DNA of 64,000 bases, from the NCBI RefSeq assembly GCF_006716645.1, contig NZ_VFPL01000001.1, positions 2,976,001 to 3,040,000 of the forward strand, written 5' to 3'. The DNA comes from Arcticibacter tournemirensis (lineage in GTDB: Bacteria > Bacteroidota > Bacteroidia > Sphingobacteriales > Sphingobacteriaceae). Each line of letters starts with the position of its first letter. Positions within the stretch are counted from its first letter, which is position 1. Below are positions 31,573 to 42,100 of the stretch, piece after piece. The position numbers and the translations under genes were made by a program. Below the pieces are notes generated by a model that was not told the DNA's origin, ran no database searches, and saw only the letters and a list, made by a program, of their open reading frames with translations.

Positions 31573-32331
31573 CTATTCGTTATAAACATCAATTGCCAGT
31601 TTTAAATATCTCGTTTTTGAAGGCCCCATGTGGTTTGCTTTGATAATCAATCCAAATCCCAGCACTGATAAGGTGGCTGCCGGAATAATGCCAGTAAATG
31701 CAGTGCTCTTCCATGACGAGTCGTGACGTTTTTCCAAATCAGAGGAAGGCGCGTCCGTATCGATGGAGAACAATACAACTCCTGCTAAAAAGGAGGCAAC
31801 TGCAGATGTATATAAAATAGTTCTTTTCCTTTGCACAGATCTGTATTTCTTGAGAAGCTCTATGCTTTTAGCATTGGAGGCTAAATCACTGCTCAGGTCT
31901 ACATAGTTGACTTTTTTAAGGTTGCCATACCCTAGATTATAATAGTTTTTTGTTTGGACGACGGTAGGGTTACGAGTATAGCCATGTATGCTATCATAGG
32001 TAACCCATTTGATCGTTTTTGCTTCATATAAGTTCACCTTTCCTTTTCTGATACGCTCAGAAAATGTTATTTCACCGTCAACATCGAAGTCTTTCACATT
32101 GGCAAAGAAACCACGATTGTTGTTAAAGAATTTTACCTGATCCGGATGGATGCGCCGTGAATCAACCCACAGATAAAATGAACCTGCAGGGTCTCTTTCA
32201 AGGTCAATACGATTTGCATGAATTACTGAATCAGAATAAAGATAAAGGAAATCTCCGGATTCGTCGGATTGGGCGTGCCCAATATGCATGCACATTGCAT
32301 ACGCAGCGATCAAGGTTAATAAAGCTTTCAT
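31573..32331 (-). CDS. Secreted protein of unknown function
   Basis: A 252-residue protein with a Sec signal (ALLTLIAAYAMCMHIGHAQ), a beta-rich middle and two hydrophobic segments near the C-terminus (TSAVASFLAGVVLFSI and FTGIIPAATLSVLGFGLII). ATG 32331 was chosen because it places the signal at the N-terminus; the frame extends upstream to 32526 but would overlap the cstA gene. No family recognised. Similar proteins with a signal and C-terminal hydrophobic pairs are common uncharacterised envelope proteins of Bacteroidota. Confidence 0.6.
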   Translation of the reverse strand: MKALLTLIAAYAMCMHIGHAQSDESGDFLYLYSDSVIHANRIDLERDPAGSFYLWVDSRRIHPDQVKFFNNNRGFFANVKDFDVDGEITFSERIRKGKVNLYEAKTIKWVTYDSIHGYTRNPTVVQTKNYYNLGYGNLKKVNYVDLSSDLASNAKSIELLKKYRSVQRKRTILYTSAVASFLAGVVLFSIDTDAPSSDLEKRHDSSWKSTAFTGIIPAATLSVLGFGLIIKANHMGPSKTRYLKLAIDVYNE

Positions 32332-32494
32332 CTCAGTGTGTTTGTGTGATACTAACTTAAGAAAAAGTAGTGAATACAGCAGAGAAACCTTTGTAAATAG
32401 ATGGTGACAATGTTTTGCAGGCAAACTCAGAAAAAGGCACTCTTTAACATATATTTTTGTAACTTTTAGCCCGATAAACCTAAAATGCTCTTTT

Positions 32495-34339
32495 ATGGAA
32501 TTTTTAAACGGCGTTAATGCACTCACGCTGATTTTTACGGGCTTACTCGTTTTTGCTATTGCTTACCGGCTGTACGGTGTGTTTATGGCCAACAAGGTAT
32601 TGCGTTTGAGTAATAAAAACCTTACCCCGGCGGTTGAGTTCGCCGATGGCCAGGATTACGTTGCGACAAACAGGAATGTACTGTTCGGGCATCATTTCGC
32701 CGCCATTGCTGCCGCCGGACCGCTGGTTGGTCCCGTACTAGCTGCACAGTTTGGATATCTGCCCGGTGCTCTCTGGATCCTGATAGGATGTGTATTAGGT
32801 GGAGGAGTACATGATATGGTAGTATTGTTTGCTTCCGTACGCCATAAAGGTCAGAGTCTTGCCACCATTGCCTCGAGGGAAATTGGCGCCGCTACGGGGA
32901 CTATCGCCGGGCTTGCCATTTTATTTATTCTGATCCTCACGCTCGCAGGACTATCCCTTGCCTGCATTAATGCCATGCATGAAGCATCCTGGTCGTTATT
33001 TACTGTTGTTATTACGATGCCTATAGCGATTATTATGGGCTTAATTATGCGTTACAGGAAGGACAGTGTTGGCTTCGCGAGTATACTGGGCGGTGTTTTG
33101 CTGATTGTCGGCATTATAGGCGGACACGATCTGATGCAAAACCCTCAGATTAACAGCTTGTTTAGCTGGAACATCGGTACGATCTCTATAGCTATTCCGC
33201 TATATGGTTTTCTTGCCTCTGTTCTTCCGGTATGGCTATTACTGGTGCCGAGAGACTACCTGTCAACCTATCTTAAGATCGGTACTATCCTTATGCTTGC
33301 AGTGGGCGTGATATTTATTCATCCCACAGTGCAAATGCCCGCGCTTACGGCATTTATTCATGGCGGCGGCCCCGTAATAGGAGGCCCGGTACTGCCGTTC
33401 ATTTTTATTGTGATAGCCTGCGGCGCCATCTCAGGATTTCATGCGGTGATCGCTACGGGGACAACGCCCAAGATGATTGCAAAAGAAAGCGAGATCCTCT
33501 TTGTGGGTTACGGCGCAATGCTGGTAGAAGGTTTTGTGGCCTTGATGGCTCTCATTGCGGCCTGCACGCTAATGCCGGGAGATTATTTTGCTATTAATAC
33601 TCCAAAAGAGGGCTATGATGCATTTCTGGCTGCTCATCCCAACTTACATACCGTAGATCTGAAACATTATTCTGATGTGATCGGCATCGATCTCCATGGG
33701 CGTACAGGCGGGGCCGTATCTCTTGCCGTGGGAATGGCCCATATCTTTAATAAAGTACCTTTTATGGATCAGCTTACTGCATACTGGTATAATTTTGCCA
33801 TTATGTTTGAGGCGGTATTCATCCTCACTGCTATTGATGCAGGTACGCGGGTAGGCCGCTTCTTTTTACAGGAAATGCTTGGTTCGGCGATACCAAAGTT
33901 TAATGATAAGAATTGGGTGCCTGGCGTTATCATAAGCAGTGCATTGTTCACCTTCGCCTGGGGATACCTGGTATATACAGGTAATATCGGTAGTATCTGG
34001 CCTTTGTTTGGTATAAGTAACCAGCTGCTTGCGGCGTGCGGGCTCATCGTTTGTACCACCATGCTGATCCGCATGAATCGTGGACGATATGCTCTCTGGT
34101 CGGCTATCCCAGGGGTTTTCATGGCACTCATTACTTTTTGGGCCGGATACATACAGGTTACAACGATATATCTTCCCAAAGAGCAATATCTTCTTGCTTC
34201 CCTCGCTGTGATCGCTATGTTTCTGATGCTTTTGGTATTTATTGGCGCCTTCGGAAAATGGTATAACCTGCTTAAAAGTAAGGCCCCTGATCAGATTGAT
34301 TTTTACGGAGAAAGTGTAAAAGAACTGGTGGAACGTTAA
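32495..34339 (+). CDS. cstA: Carbon starvation protein CstA, pyruvate/peptide transporter
   Basis: A 614-residue polytopic membrane protein with the CstA signatures YVATNRNVLFGHHFAAIAAA, GPLVGPVLAAQFGYLPG, GGGVHDMVVLFASVRHKGQS and the C-terminal GTRVGRFFLQE. In E. coli CstA and the related BtsT import peptides or pyruvate when carbon is short. The length is within the short-form range (E. coli CstA is about 700). It lies upstream of the transketolase genes with a 135-bp gap, so it may be separately transcribed. No LytS/LytTR pair of the BtsSR kind is adjacent. Confidence 0.93.
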   Translation: MEFLNGVNALTLIFTGLLVFAIAYRLYGVFMANKVLRLSNKNLTPAVEFADGQDYVATNRNVLFGHHFAAIAAAGPLVGPVLAAQFGYLPGALWILIGCVLGGGVHDMVVLFASVRHKGQSLATIASREIGAATGTIAGLAILFILILTLAGLSLACINAMHEASWSLFTVVITMPIAIIMGLIMRYRKDSVGFASILGGVLLIVGIIGGHDLMQNPQINSLFSWNIGTISIAIPLYGFLASVLPVWLLLVPRDYLSTYLKIGTILMLAVGVIFIHPTVQMPALTAFIHGGGPVIGGPVLPFIFIVIACGAISGFHAVIATGTTPKMIAKESEILFVGYGAMLVEGFVALMALIAACTLMPGDYFAINTPKEGYDAFLAAHPNLHTVDLKHYSDVIGIDLHGRTGGAVSLAVGMAHIFNKVPFMDQLTAYWYNFAIMFEAVFILTAIDAGTRVGRFFLQEMLGSAIPKFNDKNWVPGVIISSALFTFAWGYLVYTGNIGSIWPLFGISNQLLAACGLIVCTTMLIRMNRGRYALWSAIPGVFMALITFWAGYIQVTTIYLPKEQYLLASLAVIAMFLMLLVFIGAFGKWYNLLKSKAPDQIDFYGESVKELVER

Positions 34340-34474
34340 GGTTCTTATTGCGGACGATCATCAATTCTTCCTCTTTTGACATTTTTGCTGGTTTTTTGAA
34401 TATTCTTATCCGTGTTTAGCACAACACTCTCATAGTTTTGGCTGGTACTATTTGATAAACCAACAAGCCAAATA

Positions 34475-35323
34475 ATGAAGGAAGAGATTTACAAAGAATT
34501 AAGTTCGGTTGCGTCGCAGGTGCGCCGCGATATAGTAAGAATGGTGCACCAGTGCCAGTCGGGGCACCCCGGCGGTTCCCTGGGATGTGCGGATTATCTC
34601 GTCGGTCTGTATTTTTATGCCATGAAGCACAATACGCGCTTTAACATGGATGGTACGGGCGAAGACCTTTTCTTTTTGTCCAACGGACACATTTCACCAG
34701 TATGGTATAGCGTGCTTGCCCGCGCAGGATATTTTGATGTTAAGGAGCTGGGTACATTCAGAAAGATCAATTCGAGGATTCAAGGGCATCCGACCACTCA
34801 TGAGCACCTTCCCGGAATCCGCATCGCTTCGGGCTCGCTGGGACAGGGGCTTTCCGTAGCTATCGGTGCAGCGTTAACCAAAAAACTAAATCATGATCCT
34901 TCGCTTGTGTTCTCATTGCATGGCGATGGAGAGCTTCAGGAAGGCCAGATCTGGGAAGCCGCGATGTTTGCTTCACACAACAAGGTTGATAACCTTATTT
35001 CTGCCATCGACTTTAACGGACAGCAGATTGACGGCCCCACAGAAAAAGTGCTGTCGTTGGGCAATCTTCGTGCGAAATGGGAGGCATTCGGCTGGGAAGT
35101 ACTCGAAATGAAGGGGAATGATATGAAAGATGTTGTGGTTGTACTGGACGAGGCGAAAGCTAAAACGTCGGGTGGAAAACCGGTAATGATCCTGATGCAT
35201 ACGTCAATGGGCTACGGTGTCGACTTTATGATGGGATCGCATAAGTGGCACGGCGTTGCACCAAACGATGAACAGCTGGCGGCGGCCCTGGCCCAGCTTG
35301 AAGAAACACTTGGTGACTATTAA
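34475..35323 (+). CDS. Transketolase, N-terminal (thiamine pyrophosphate-binding) subunit
   Basis: A 282-residue subunit corresponding to the first third of a full-length transketolase. It has the GHPGGSLGCADYL start motif, the substrate-channel histidines (GHISPVWY and GHPTTHEHLPG) and the ThDP/Mg motif SLHGDGELQEG. It works with the C-terminal subunit encoded 41 bp downstream to move two-carbon units between pentose phosphates, joining xylose-derived xylulose-5-phosphate to glycolysis. Split transketolases are common in Bacteroidota and archaea. Confidence 0.93.
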   Translation: MKEEIYKELSSVASQVRRDIVRMVHQCQSGHPGGSLGCADYLVGLYFYAMKHNTRFNMDGTGEDLFFLSNGHISPVWYSVLARAGYFDVKELGTFRKINSRIQGHPTTHEHLPGIRIASGSLGQGLSVAIGAALTKKLNHDPSLVFSLHGDGELQEGQIWEAAMFASHNKVDNLISAIDFNGQQIDGPTEKVLSLGNLRAKWEAFGWEVLEMKGNDMKDVVVVLDEAKAKTSGGKPVMILMHTSMGYGVDFMMGSHKWHGVAPNDEQLAAALAQLEETLGDY

Positions 35324-35364
35324 ATCCGTACTCACAGAGTTCAAACCGATTGAATACTATTTAA

Positions 35365-36339
35365 ATGAAGAAATACACTTTTACTGAAAAAAAAGATACG
35401 CGCTCAGGTTTTGGAGCTGGCCTGCTGGAAGCGGGTAAACGAAACGGCAATGTAGTAGCATTATGTGCCGACCTGGTGGGCTCTCTGAAGATGGAGGCCT
35501 TTATTAAGGACTTTCCAGAACGCTTCTTCCAGATGGGAATTGCTGAAGCCAACATGATGGGTGTTGCAGCAGGCATGACGATTGGCGGAAAGATTCCTTT
35601 TACCGGTACTTTTGCCAACTTCTCGACAGGCCGGGTATACGACCAGATCCGTCAGTCGATCGCCTATTCAGATAAAAACGTTAAGATCTGCGCCTCGCAT
35701 GCAGGACTCACGCTTGGAGAAGACGGCGCAACGCACCAAATCCTTGAGGATATTGGATTAATGAAAATGCTGCCAGGCATGACAGTAATCAACACCTGTG
35801 ATTATAATCAGACAAAGGCCGCTACTATTGCTATAGCGGAGTATGAAGGCCCGGTTTATCTGCGCTTTGGTCGCCCAGTGATGCCGATCTTCACCGACGC
35901 TGATCAGAAGTTTGAGATAGGCAAGGCATGGATCGTGAACGAAGGTGCCGACGTTAGTATCTTTGCTACCGGACATATGGTATGGGAGGCTATCCTTGCC
36001 GGTGAAAAGCTGGCAGAAATGGGAATAGATGCAGAAATTATTAACGTCCATACCATTAAGCCACTGGACGAGGAAGCCGTACTGAAATCGGTCGCAAAGA
36101 CGGGATGCGTGGTAACGGCTGAAGAGCACAATAGACTGGGTGGTCTGGGCGACAGCATTGCGCAACTGCTGGTTAAAAATAATCCTGTACCACAAGAATA
36201 TGTAGCAGTCGACGACTCGTTCGGCGAAAGCGGTAAGCCTGCTGACCTTATGGCGAAGTATGGCCTCGACAACGAGCACATTGTCAGCGCAGTGAAACGG
36301 GTAATGAAACGGGCGGGCAAGTTAACTGAGCTACGGTGA
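35365..36339 (+). CDS. Transketolase, C-terminal subunit
   Basis: A 324-residue subunit with the pyrimidine-binding domain (FFQMGIAEANMMGVAAGMT, whose Glu activates the cofactor), then GLTLGEDGATHQ and the C-terminal regulatory fold (NVHTIKPLDEEAV, VTAEEHNRLGGLGDSI). Together with the preceding subunit it makes a complete enzyme in the cytoplasm. Its TGA stop overlaps the GTG start of the GH115 gene (GTGA), so the pentose phosphate enzyme and a xylan-debranching enzyme are translationally linked. Confidence 0.93.
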   Translation: MKKYTFTEKKDTRSGFGAGLLEAGKRNGNVVALCADLVGSLKMEAFIKDFPERFFQMGIAEANMMGVAAGMTIGGKIPFTGTFANFSTGRVYDQIRQSIAYSDKNVKICASHAGLTLGEDGATHQILEDIGLMKMLPGMTVINTCDYNQTKAATIAIAEYEGPVYLRFGRPVMPIFTDADQKFEIGKAWIVNEGADVSIFATGHMVWEAILAGEKLAEMGIDAEIINVHTIKPLDEEAVLKSVAKTGCVVTAEEHNRLGGLGDSIAQLLVKNNPVPQEYVAVDDSFGESGKPADLMAKYGLDNEHIVSAVKRVMKRAGKLTELR

Positions 36340-38912
36340 AAAGGAAAGGATCTTTAGCCTTCATTATATTGTCCCTGTTCGTCTCCTTAGCATATAGCCA
36401 GGGACCGGGACAAGCAGGCTACATTTTCGAACGGAGAGAAAAAGGTTATTTTCCTTTGGTCGCAGAAGGAAAAGCGGCTCCCATCCTTTTAAGCCAGGAT
36501 GAATGGCCGGGCGTACGCCGGGCGGCGAACAGTTTTATAAATGATATAAAAGCAGTGGCGGATGTGCGTCCGCTGCTCCCGGATAGGCTGGAAGGAAACA
36601 GGCGACTGGTAATAGCCGGTACTTTAGGCCGGAACCAATGGATTGACCTTTTGGTAAAGCAAGGAAGAATAGATGTTAACAGCATTGCCGGCAAATGGGA
36701 AACTTACCTGATACAGTCCGTGCCGAAGCCCTTTCCTGGCGTTGACGAGGCCCTCGTTATTGCAGGTAGCGATAAGAGAGGGACGATCTATGGTATTTAC
36801 GATATGTCGGCTCAAATTGGCGTTTCGCCGTGGTACTGGTGGGCAGATGTACCTCCAAAAAAGAAAAGGGCCATTTATGTACAGCCGGGTAGGCATACCG
36901 ATGGAACTCCTGCAGTTAAATACCGGGGTATTTTCATAAACGACGAAGCCCCGGCATTTTCGGGATGGACAACGGCGAAATTCGGCGGGTTTAATCATGG
37001 GATGTATGAAAAAGTACTTGAGCTTTTGCTGAGGTTGAAGGCCAATTATTTATGGCCGGCCATGTGGGGAAGGGCATTCAACGATGATGATAAGTTAAAC
37101 CCTGTGCTTGCCGATGAATATGGCATCGTGATGGGGACCTCTCACCACGAGCCGATGAACCGGGCACAGCAGGAGTGGAAGCTGTATGGCAAAGGCGAAT
37201 GGAACTACGAAACCAACAAAGAGGTGCTAAGCGGGTTTTGGAAAAAAGGGATTGAAAATATGGGGTCGAAGGAAACGATTGTAACCGTGGGGATGCGTGG
37301 CGATGGGGATATGCCGATGACCGAAGGTAGTAATATTGCTCTTCTGGAGAGAATTGTTAAAGATCAGCGTACGATAATCAGCGATGTATTAAAGAAAGAA
37401 GCCTCTGAAGTACCTCAGATGTGGGCTCTGTATAAAGAAGTGCAGGACTATTATGATAAGGGCATGCGAGTGCCCGACGATGTCACATTGCTCCTTTGCG
37501 ACGACAACTGGGGCAATATCCGTAAGCTTCCTTCGCTAACAGAAAAGCCGCGAAAGGGAGGTTACGGTATCTATTATCACTTCGACTATGTCGGAGGCCC
37601 GCGTTCGTATAAATGGATTAACACAAACAGTGTTTCTAAGATCTGGGAGCAGATGCACCTGGCTTACGAGTACAATGCACGGCAACTTTGGGTAGTAAAT
37701 GTTGGCGATTTAAAGCCAATGGAATATCCCATAAGCTTCTTTCTGGATTATGCATGGAAACCTGAACGCTGGACGGCAGACAAACTGCATAATTATAGTG
37801 TTGAATGGGCGGCTCAACAGTTTGGTTATGTCCATGCTGCGGAAATAGCCGATATACTGATAGGATATACCCGCTATAACTCCCGGTGTAAGCCGGAACT
37901 TCTGAACGAAAAAACATATAGTTTGCTTAATTATAATGAATTTTCGAGGGTTGCTTCGGATTACAGATTGTTGGAAGATAAAGCAAAAAAGCTCTATGAA
38001 GTTCTTCCGGCTAATTATAGGGACGCTTTTTATCAACTGGTACTACATCCAGTGCAGGCCAGTGCGAATCTTACAGAAATGTATCTGGAGACAGCTAAAA
38101 ACAGGCACTATATACAGATTGGGAATGCCGCAGCCGCAAATGAAGCCGCAGATAAAGTGAAAGTTTTATTTGATAAAGATCAGCAAATATCAGATTACTA
38201 TAATAATCAGTTGGCTGACGGCAAATGGAAGCACATGATGGATCAAACGCATATCGGTTATGTGAGCTGGTCGGATCCTGCAAATAACGTTATGCCTGCA
38301 GTAACCAGGCTAAATCCTGACAGTACAAAAAATACTACTTCGCTGCCTTTGTATATTACGAATCTAACCGCGGGCAAACCTGGCATATTTAAGGATGAGC
38401 ACGGCTATATAGCGATAGAAGCAGAGCATTTTAGCAGGGCCGTGGTCAACGACGAAATTCGCTGGACGGTAATCCCCGACTATGGCAACACGCTTTCAGG
38501 TGTAACACCCTGGCCTGTCACTTCTGCGCGGGTAAAGACTGGCCTGAAGACGCCTCGTCTGGAGTATGATATCGACCTGAAGGACAGTGGTATAGTCTCC
38601 ATTATTACATGTGTATCTCCAACTATTGATTTTAAACATCAGAACGGCTTGTTCTATGCTGTTTCAATTGATGATGAGCAGCCACAGATAGTCGATATTT
38701 CTACCAGGGTGGACACTCGCGAATGGGAGACTTCTGTGATTGGTAATATTAGGAAATTAACTACCCGGCACAAGATCGGCAGTCCGGGAAAGCATGTTCT
38801 CAAGTACTGGATGGTTGATCCTGCAGTAGTTCTTCAGAAGATAATGATCGACTCAGGCGGATTGAAAGAAAGCTTCCTGGGGCCAGTATATAAAGCCGAA
38901 ACAGAGAGATAA
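36336..38912 (+). CDS. GH115 alpha-glucuronidase (xylan alpha-1,2-glucuronidase)
   Basis: An 858-residue secreted enzyme with a Sec signal (GSLAFIILSLFVSLAYSQ). The GH115 fold is recognisable from GSDKRGTIYGIYDMS, SPWYWWADVPP, YRGIFINDEAP, KANYLWPAMWGRAFNDDD, GTSHHEPMNRAQ, MRGDGDMPM and LLLCDDNWGNIR, followed by the C-terminal beta domain (AIEAEHFSRAV). Family members remove (methyl)glucuronic acid from both internal and terminal xylose units of glucuronoxylan, unlike GH67. The GTG start is supported by the 4-bp overlap with the transketolase stop and by the signal peptide that follows at once. It acts in the periplasm or at the surface. Confidence 0.9.
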   Translation: MKRKGSLAFIILSLFVSLAYSQGPGQAGYIFERREKGYFPLVAEGKAAPILLSQDEWPGVRRAANSFINDIKAVADVRPLLPDRLEGNRRLVIAGTLGRNQWIDLLVKQGRIDVNSIAGKWETYLIQSVPKPFPGVDEALVIAGSDKRGTIYGIYDMSAQIGVSPWYWWADVPPKKKRAIYVQPGRHTDGTPAVKYRGIFINDEAPAFSGWTTAKFGGFNHGMYEKVLELLLRLKANYLWPAMWGRAFNDDDKLNPVLADEYGIVMGTSHHEPMNRAQQEWKLYGKGEWNYETNKEVLSGFWKKGIENMGSKETIVTVGMRGDGDMPMTEGSNIALLERIVKDQRTIISDVLKKEASEVPQMWALYKEVQDYYDKGMRVPDDVTLLLCDDNWGNIRKLPSLTEKPRKGGYGIYYHFDYVGGPRSYKWINTNSVSKIWEQMHLAYEYNARQLWVVNVGDLKPMEYPISFFLDYAWKPERWTADKLHNYSVEWAAQQFGYVHAAEIADILIGYTRYNSRCKPELLNEKTYSLLNYNEFSRVASDYRLLEDKAKKLYEVLPANYRDAFYQLVLHPVQASANLTEMYLETAKNRHYIQIGNAAAANEAADKVKVLFDKDQQISDYYNNQLADGKWKHMMDQTHIGYVSWSDPANNVMPAVTRLNPDSTKNTTSLPLYITNLTAGKPGIFKDEHGYIAIEAEHFSRAVVNDEIRWTVIPDYGNTLSGVTPWPVTSARVKTGLKTPRLEYDIDLKDSGIVSIITCVSPTIDFKHQNGLFYAVSIDDEQPQIVDISTRVDTREWETSVIGNIRKLTTRHKIGSPGKHVLKYWMVDPAVVLQKIMIDSGGLKESFLGPVYKAETER

Positions 38913-39186
38913 AAGCATCTACACTGCTCATTGAACATTTGTGCTACTATCAGGAACAAGGACATCGCAATTTAATCCTTATCAAGGGTAATTTTACTTC
39001 AGTAAAACTAATCAAGCATCAATACGGCGGCTGCTGCAACTGGTCTGTGGTAATATTACGAATATATTTAGGCTTTTTGATATAGTAGAAATACTATATA
39101 TTGTAAGCATTAAATTATCATAGTGCCAGGGCAACCATAGCCGTCCGGAAGATCGGAAGTTAAAGTAGAGACCAATTGATACAACC
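38913..39186 (+). other. Intergenic region upstream of the hybrid regulator gene
   Basis: No gene is seen in these 274 bp. A short perfect inverted repeat lies at 39080-39099 (ATATAGTA, loop GAAA, TACTATAT), about 90 bp before the regulator start, and could be an operator or part of the promoter. Confidence 0.35.
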
Positions 39187-42100
39187 ATGACCCAAAAAAG
39201 AATAAGGTTTTTTTTCTTTGTTGCCCTTTTCTGTCTGTTTGCAAAGGCCGGATCCGCGCAGATAGGGGATTTGAATTTTATGAATCTTGGCACGAGGGAA
39301 GGTCTTTCATCCAATATTGTAAGCGCAATTTTGAAGGATCGGTACGGGTATGTCTGGTTTGCTACTAACGACGGCCTTAATAAATTCGATGGAACACATT
39401 TCACTATTTACAGGCGTAATGCTGAGGATCCCTCCAGTATTATCTCCAGTAATATATTAAGCCTCTACGAAGATAGCCGGGGGAACTTATGGGTGGGAAC
39501 AGAAGCCGGACTGGTTCTTTATAACCGGAAGATGGACTCGTTCATCAATTATACTCCGGGACCGCCTCTGTCGGTTACCTCGATTTGCAGCGATGCAAAG
39601 GGAATGATTTGGATCGCAGGCTATGAAGGTATAAGAACGGTGAATCCAGAGAACCGGAAGGTATCGCTCTTTAAAGCAGCGCGAAGGGCTGATCAGGAAG
39701 TTGTGTCGCAAGTCGGCCTGAGACTATTCCGCGACAGCCGCAAACGTGTATGGCTGGGGACGAAAACTGGTCTTTACCTCTATCTGGCCGGGCGCAACAC
39801 ATTTAAACGTTTTTCTCATTCAAATGATAAGCCCTCAAGTCTGGCCGATAACTCTATTTCGGCGATCTCCGAAGATAATAAAGGTAATATTTGGGTGGGT
39901 ACAAACAATGGATTAAGTATGCTTAAGCCCGACGGACACAACTTTATAAACTACAGGAATATAGCCGCCGACAAATTCAGCTTAAGCAGCAACATTGTTT
40001 ATGCAGTAGCTCCTGAGCCAAACGGCAAACTATGGGTCGGCACGGAGGAAGGCTTGAATATTCTTGATCCTGCCGACGGGAAGGTGTTGAGAGTTGAACG
40101 TAGCGGCCGGAATAAATATGGTCTTACTGGTAAATCGGTTAAAGCCATACTGATAGATAAACATGGTATTTACTGGGTCGCAACTTTCCGGGGCGGTGTT
40201 AATAAATACGACAAAAACCTGGCATTTTTCAATCTAAGGCAGAGTAATTCATACGATCCTTACGGACTCAGTGCCCCTGTAGTCACCTCCTTTGCCCCTG
40301 GTAAGGGAAACACGGTTTATGTTGGGACAGATGGCGGGGGGCTGAATCTGTTCGACGTTAGTGCAGGCATGTTTCGTCATATAGCCCTTGGTCAATCTCC
40401 TCAAGGCCATAGGCTTTCCATCCTGGCGATGGAAAGCGTTTCTTCTGAGATATGGATAGGCACTTTTCTTGAAGGATTGTTTGTTCTTGATACAAAGACT
40501 GGTGAAAGCAGGCAGATAAAAAAGGGTACTAACACAATTAGCAGTAACGAGATTTTTTGTATAAAGAAAGATAGTCGTGGAACGGTGTGGATTGGGACCA
40601 ACGGGCAGGGTGTGGATTTCTATGATCCTCAGGAAAAGCGCTTTCAACACTTCAATAAACATAGAGTGAGTGTACGGCCGGGATTTTTCAACGGTTATGT
40701 GCGTGCAATTGAGGAAGACTGGGACGGAAATATTTGGATAGGTTCAAACGGATCGGGTATTGTAGTGTACAACCCCGTATCGGGACAGTCACGACTCTTA
40801 AATCAGACGAATAGTAAGCTGCCAAATGATAACGTAACGTCTATCTGCACGTCCGGCGACGGCACTGTTTGGGTGGGTACAGCCGGCGGAGGCCTGGCTC
40901 GTTTTAACAAAAAGGCCTCCTCATTTTCCAGCTATTCGGAAAAGAATGGCCTGGCTAATGGTGTGATCTATAAAATTATAGAAGATAAGTCGGGCAAGCT
41001 TTGGATGAGCACCAATAAAGGAATCAGCAGTTTTGATACCAAAGCCGGGCGATTCAAAAATTATTCTTATTACAATGGTCTTCAGCGAAATCCTTTTGTT
41101 CCGGGAGCAGGCTTACGATTGCCCGACGGCAGGCTGTTTTTTGGAGGTATTGATGGCTTTAATTATTTCGACCCTCAGCAACTGCATGCTAATAGAAATG
41201 TGCCAAGGGTTGTATTAACCGACCTGAAGATTTCAAATCAAAGCGTTTTACCATCAGCTTCATCGGAGATTAAAGAGCACATTTCGGTGGCCCGTGAGAT
41301 CCATCTCGACTATAAACAGAACTTTTCGCTGAGCTTTGTTTCCCTTAATTATACATCGCCCGAAGAGAACCGCTATCTCTATAAACTGGAGAACTTTGAT
41401 AAAGAATGGAATCGGGTCGGGCCGATAAATACGGCAGTATATACGAATCTTGATCCCGGAGAATATGTTTTTCGGGTAAAGGCTACTACCGATGCAGGCG
41501 AATGGACAACACCCGTTACTTCTATAAAGATTTTTGTGAGACCGCCTTTCTGGCTTACGTATTATGCCTACGCTTGTTATATTTTGCTGATAGGTCTGAT
41601 TCTCGCGTATATGCGTTATGTCGGAATTCAGAAGTTGAAAGCTCGTTTTGCGATCGAACAGGAACGGGTAAAAGCACAACAACAAATAGAACAGGAACGC
41701 CGGGAAGCAGAACGCCTGCATGAATTTGATGAGCTCAGGATAAAGTTCCTAACTAATCTGAGCCATGAATTCCGCACTCCGATCTCGTTGATCGTAGGTC
41801 CTGTTGAACAACTCCTTCAGCAGGAAACAAGTAACCAAAAAGCGAATCAGCTGAATATGATCCGCCGGAATGCCCGGCGCTTGCTAAACCTGGTGAATCA
41901 GCTGCTTGATTTCCGGAATGTAGAGAAGAAAGAGCTAAGCCTGAATGTTACGGAAGGCGACTTCATTTCATTTGCAAAAGACGTCTCCGAGTCATTCAGG
42001 GATCTTGCAGAGCGTAAGCAGATCCATTTCGGCTTCAGAAGTTCCGTAAGAGACTTCTTTACGTTCTTCGATCATGATAAAGTGGAGCGGGTCCTGTTTA

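Noticed and set aside
35758-36279. 173-codon minus-strand frame opposite transketolase
   Set aside because: The sense strand encodes a clear transketolase subunit.
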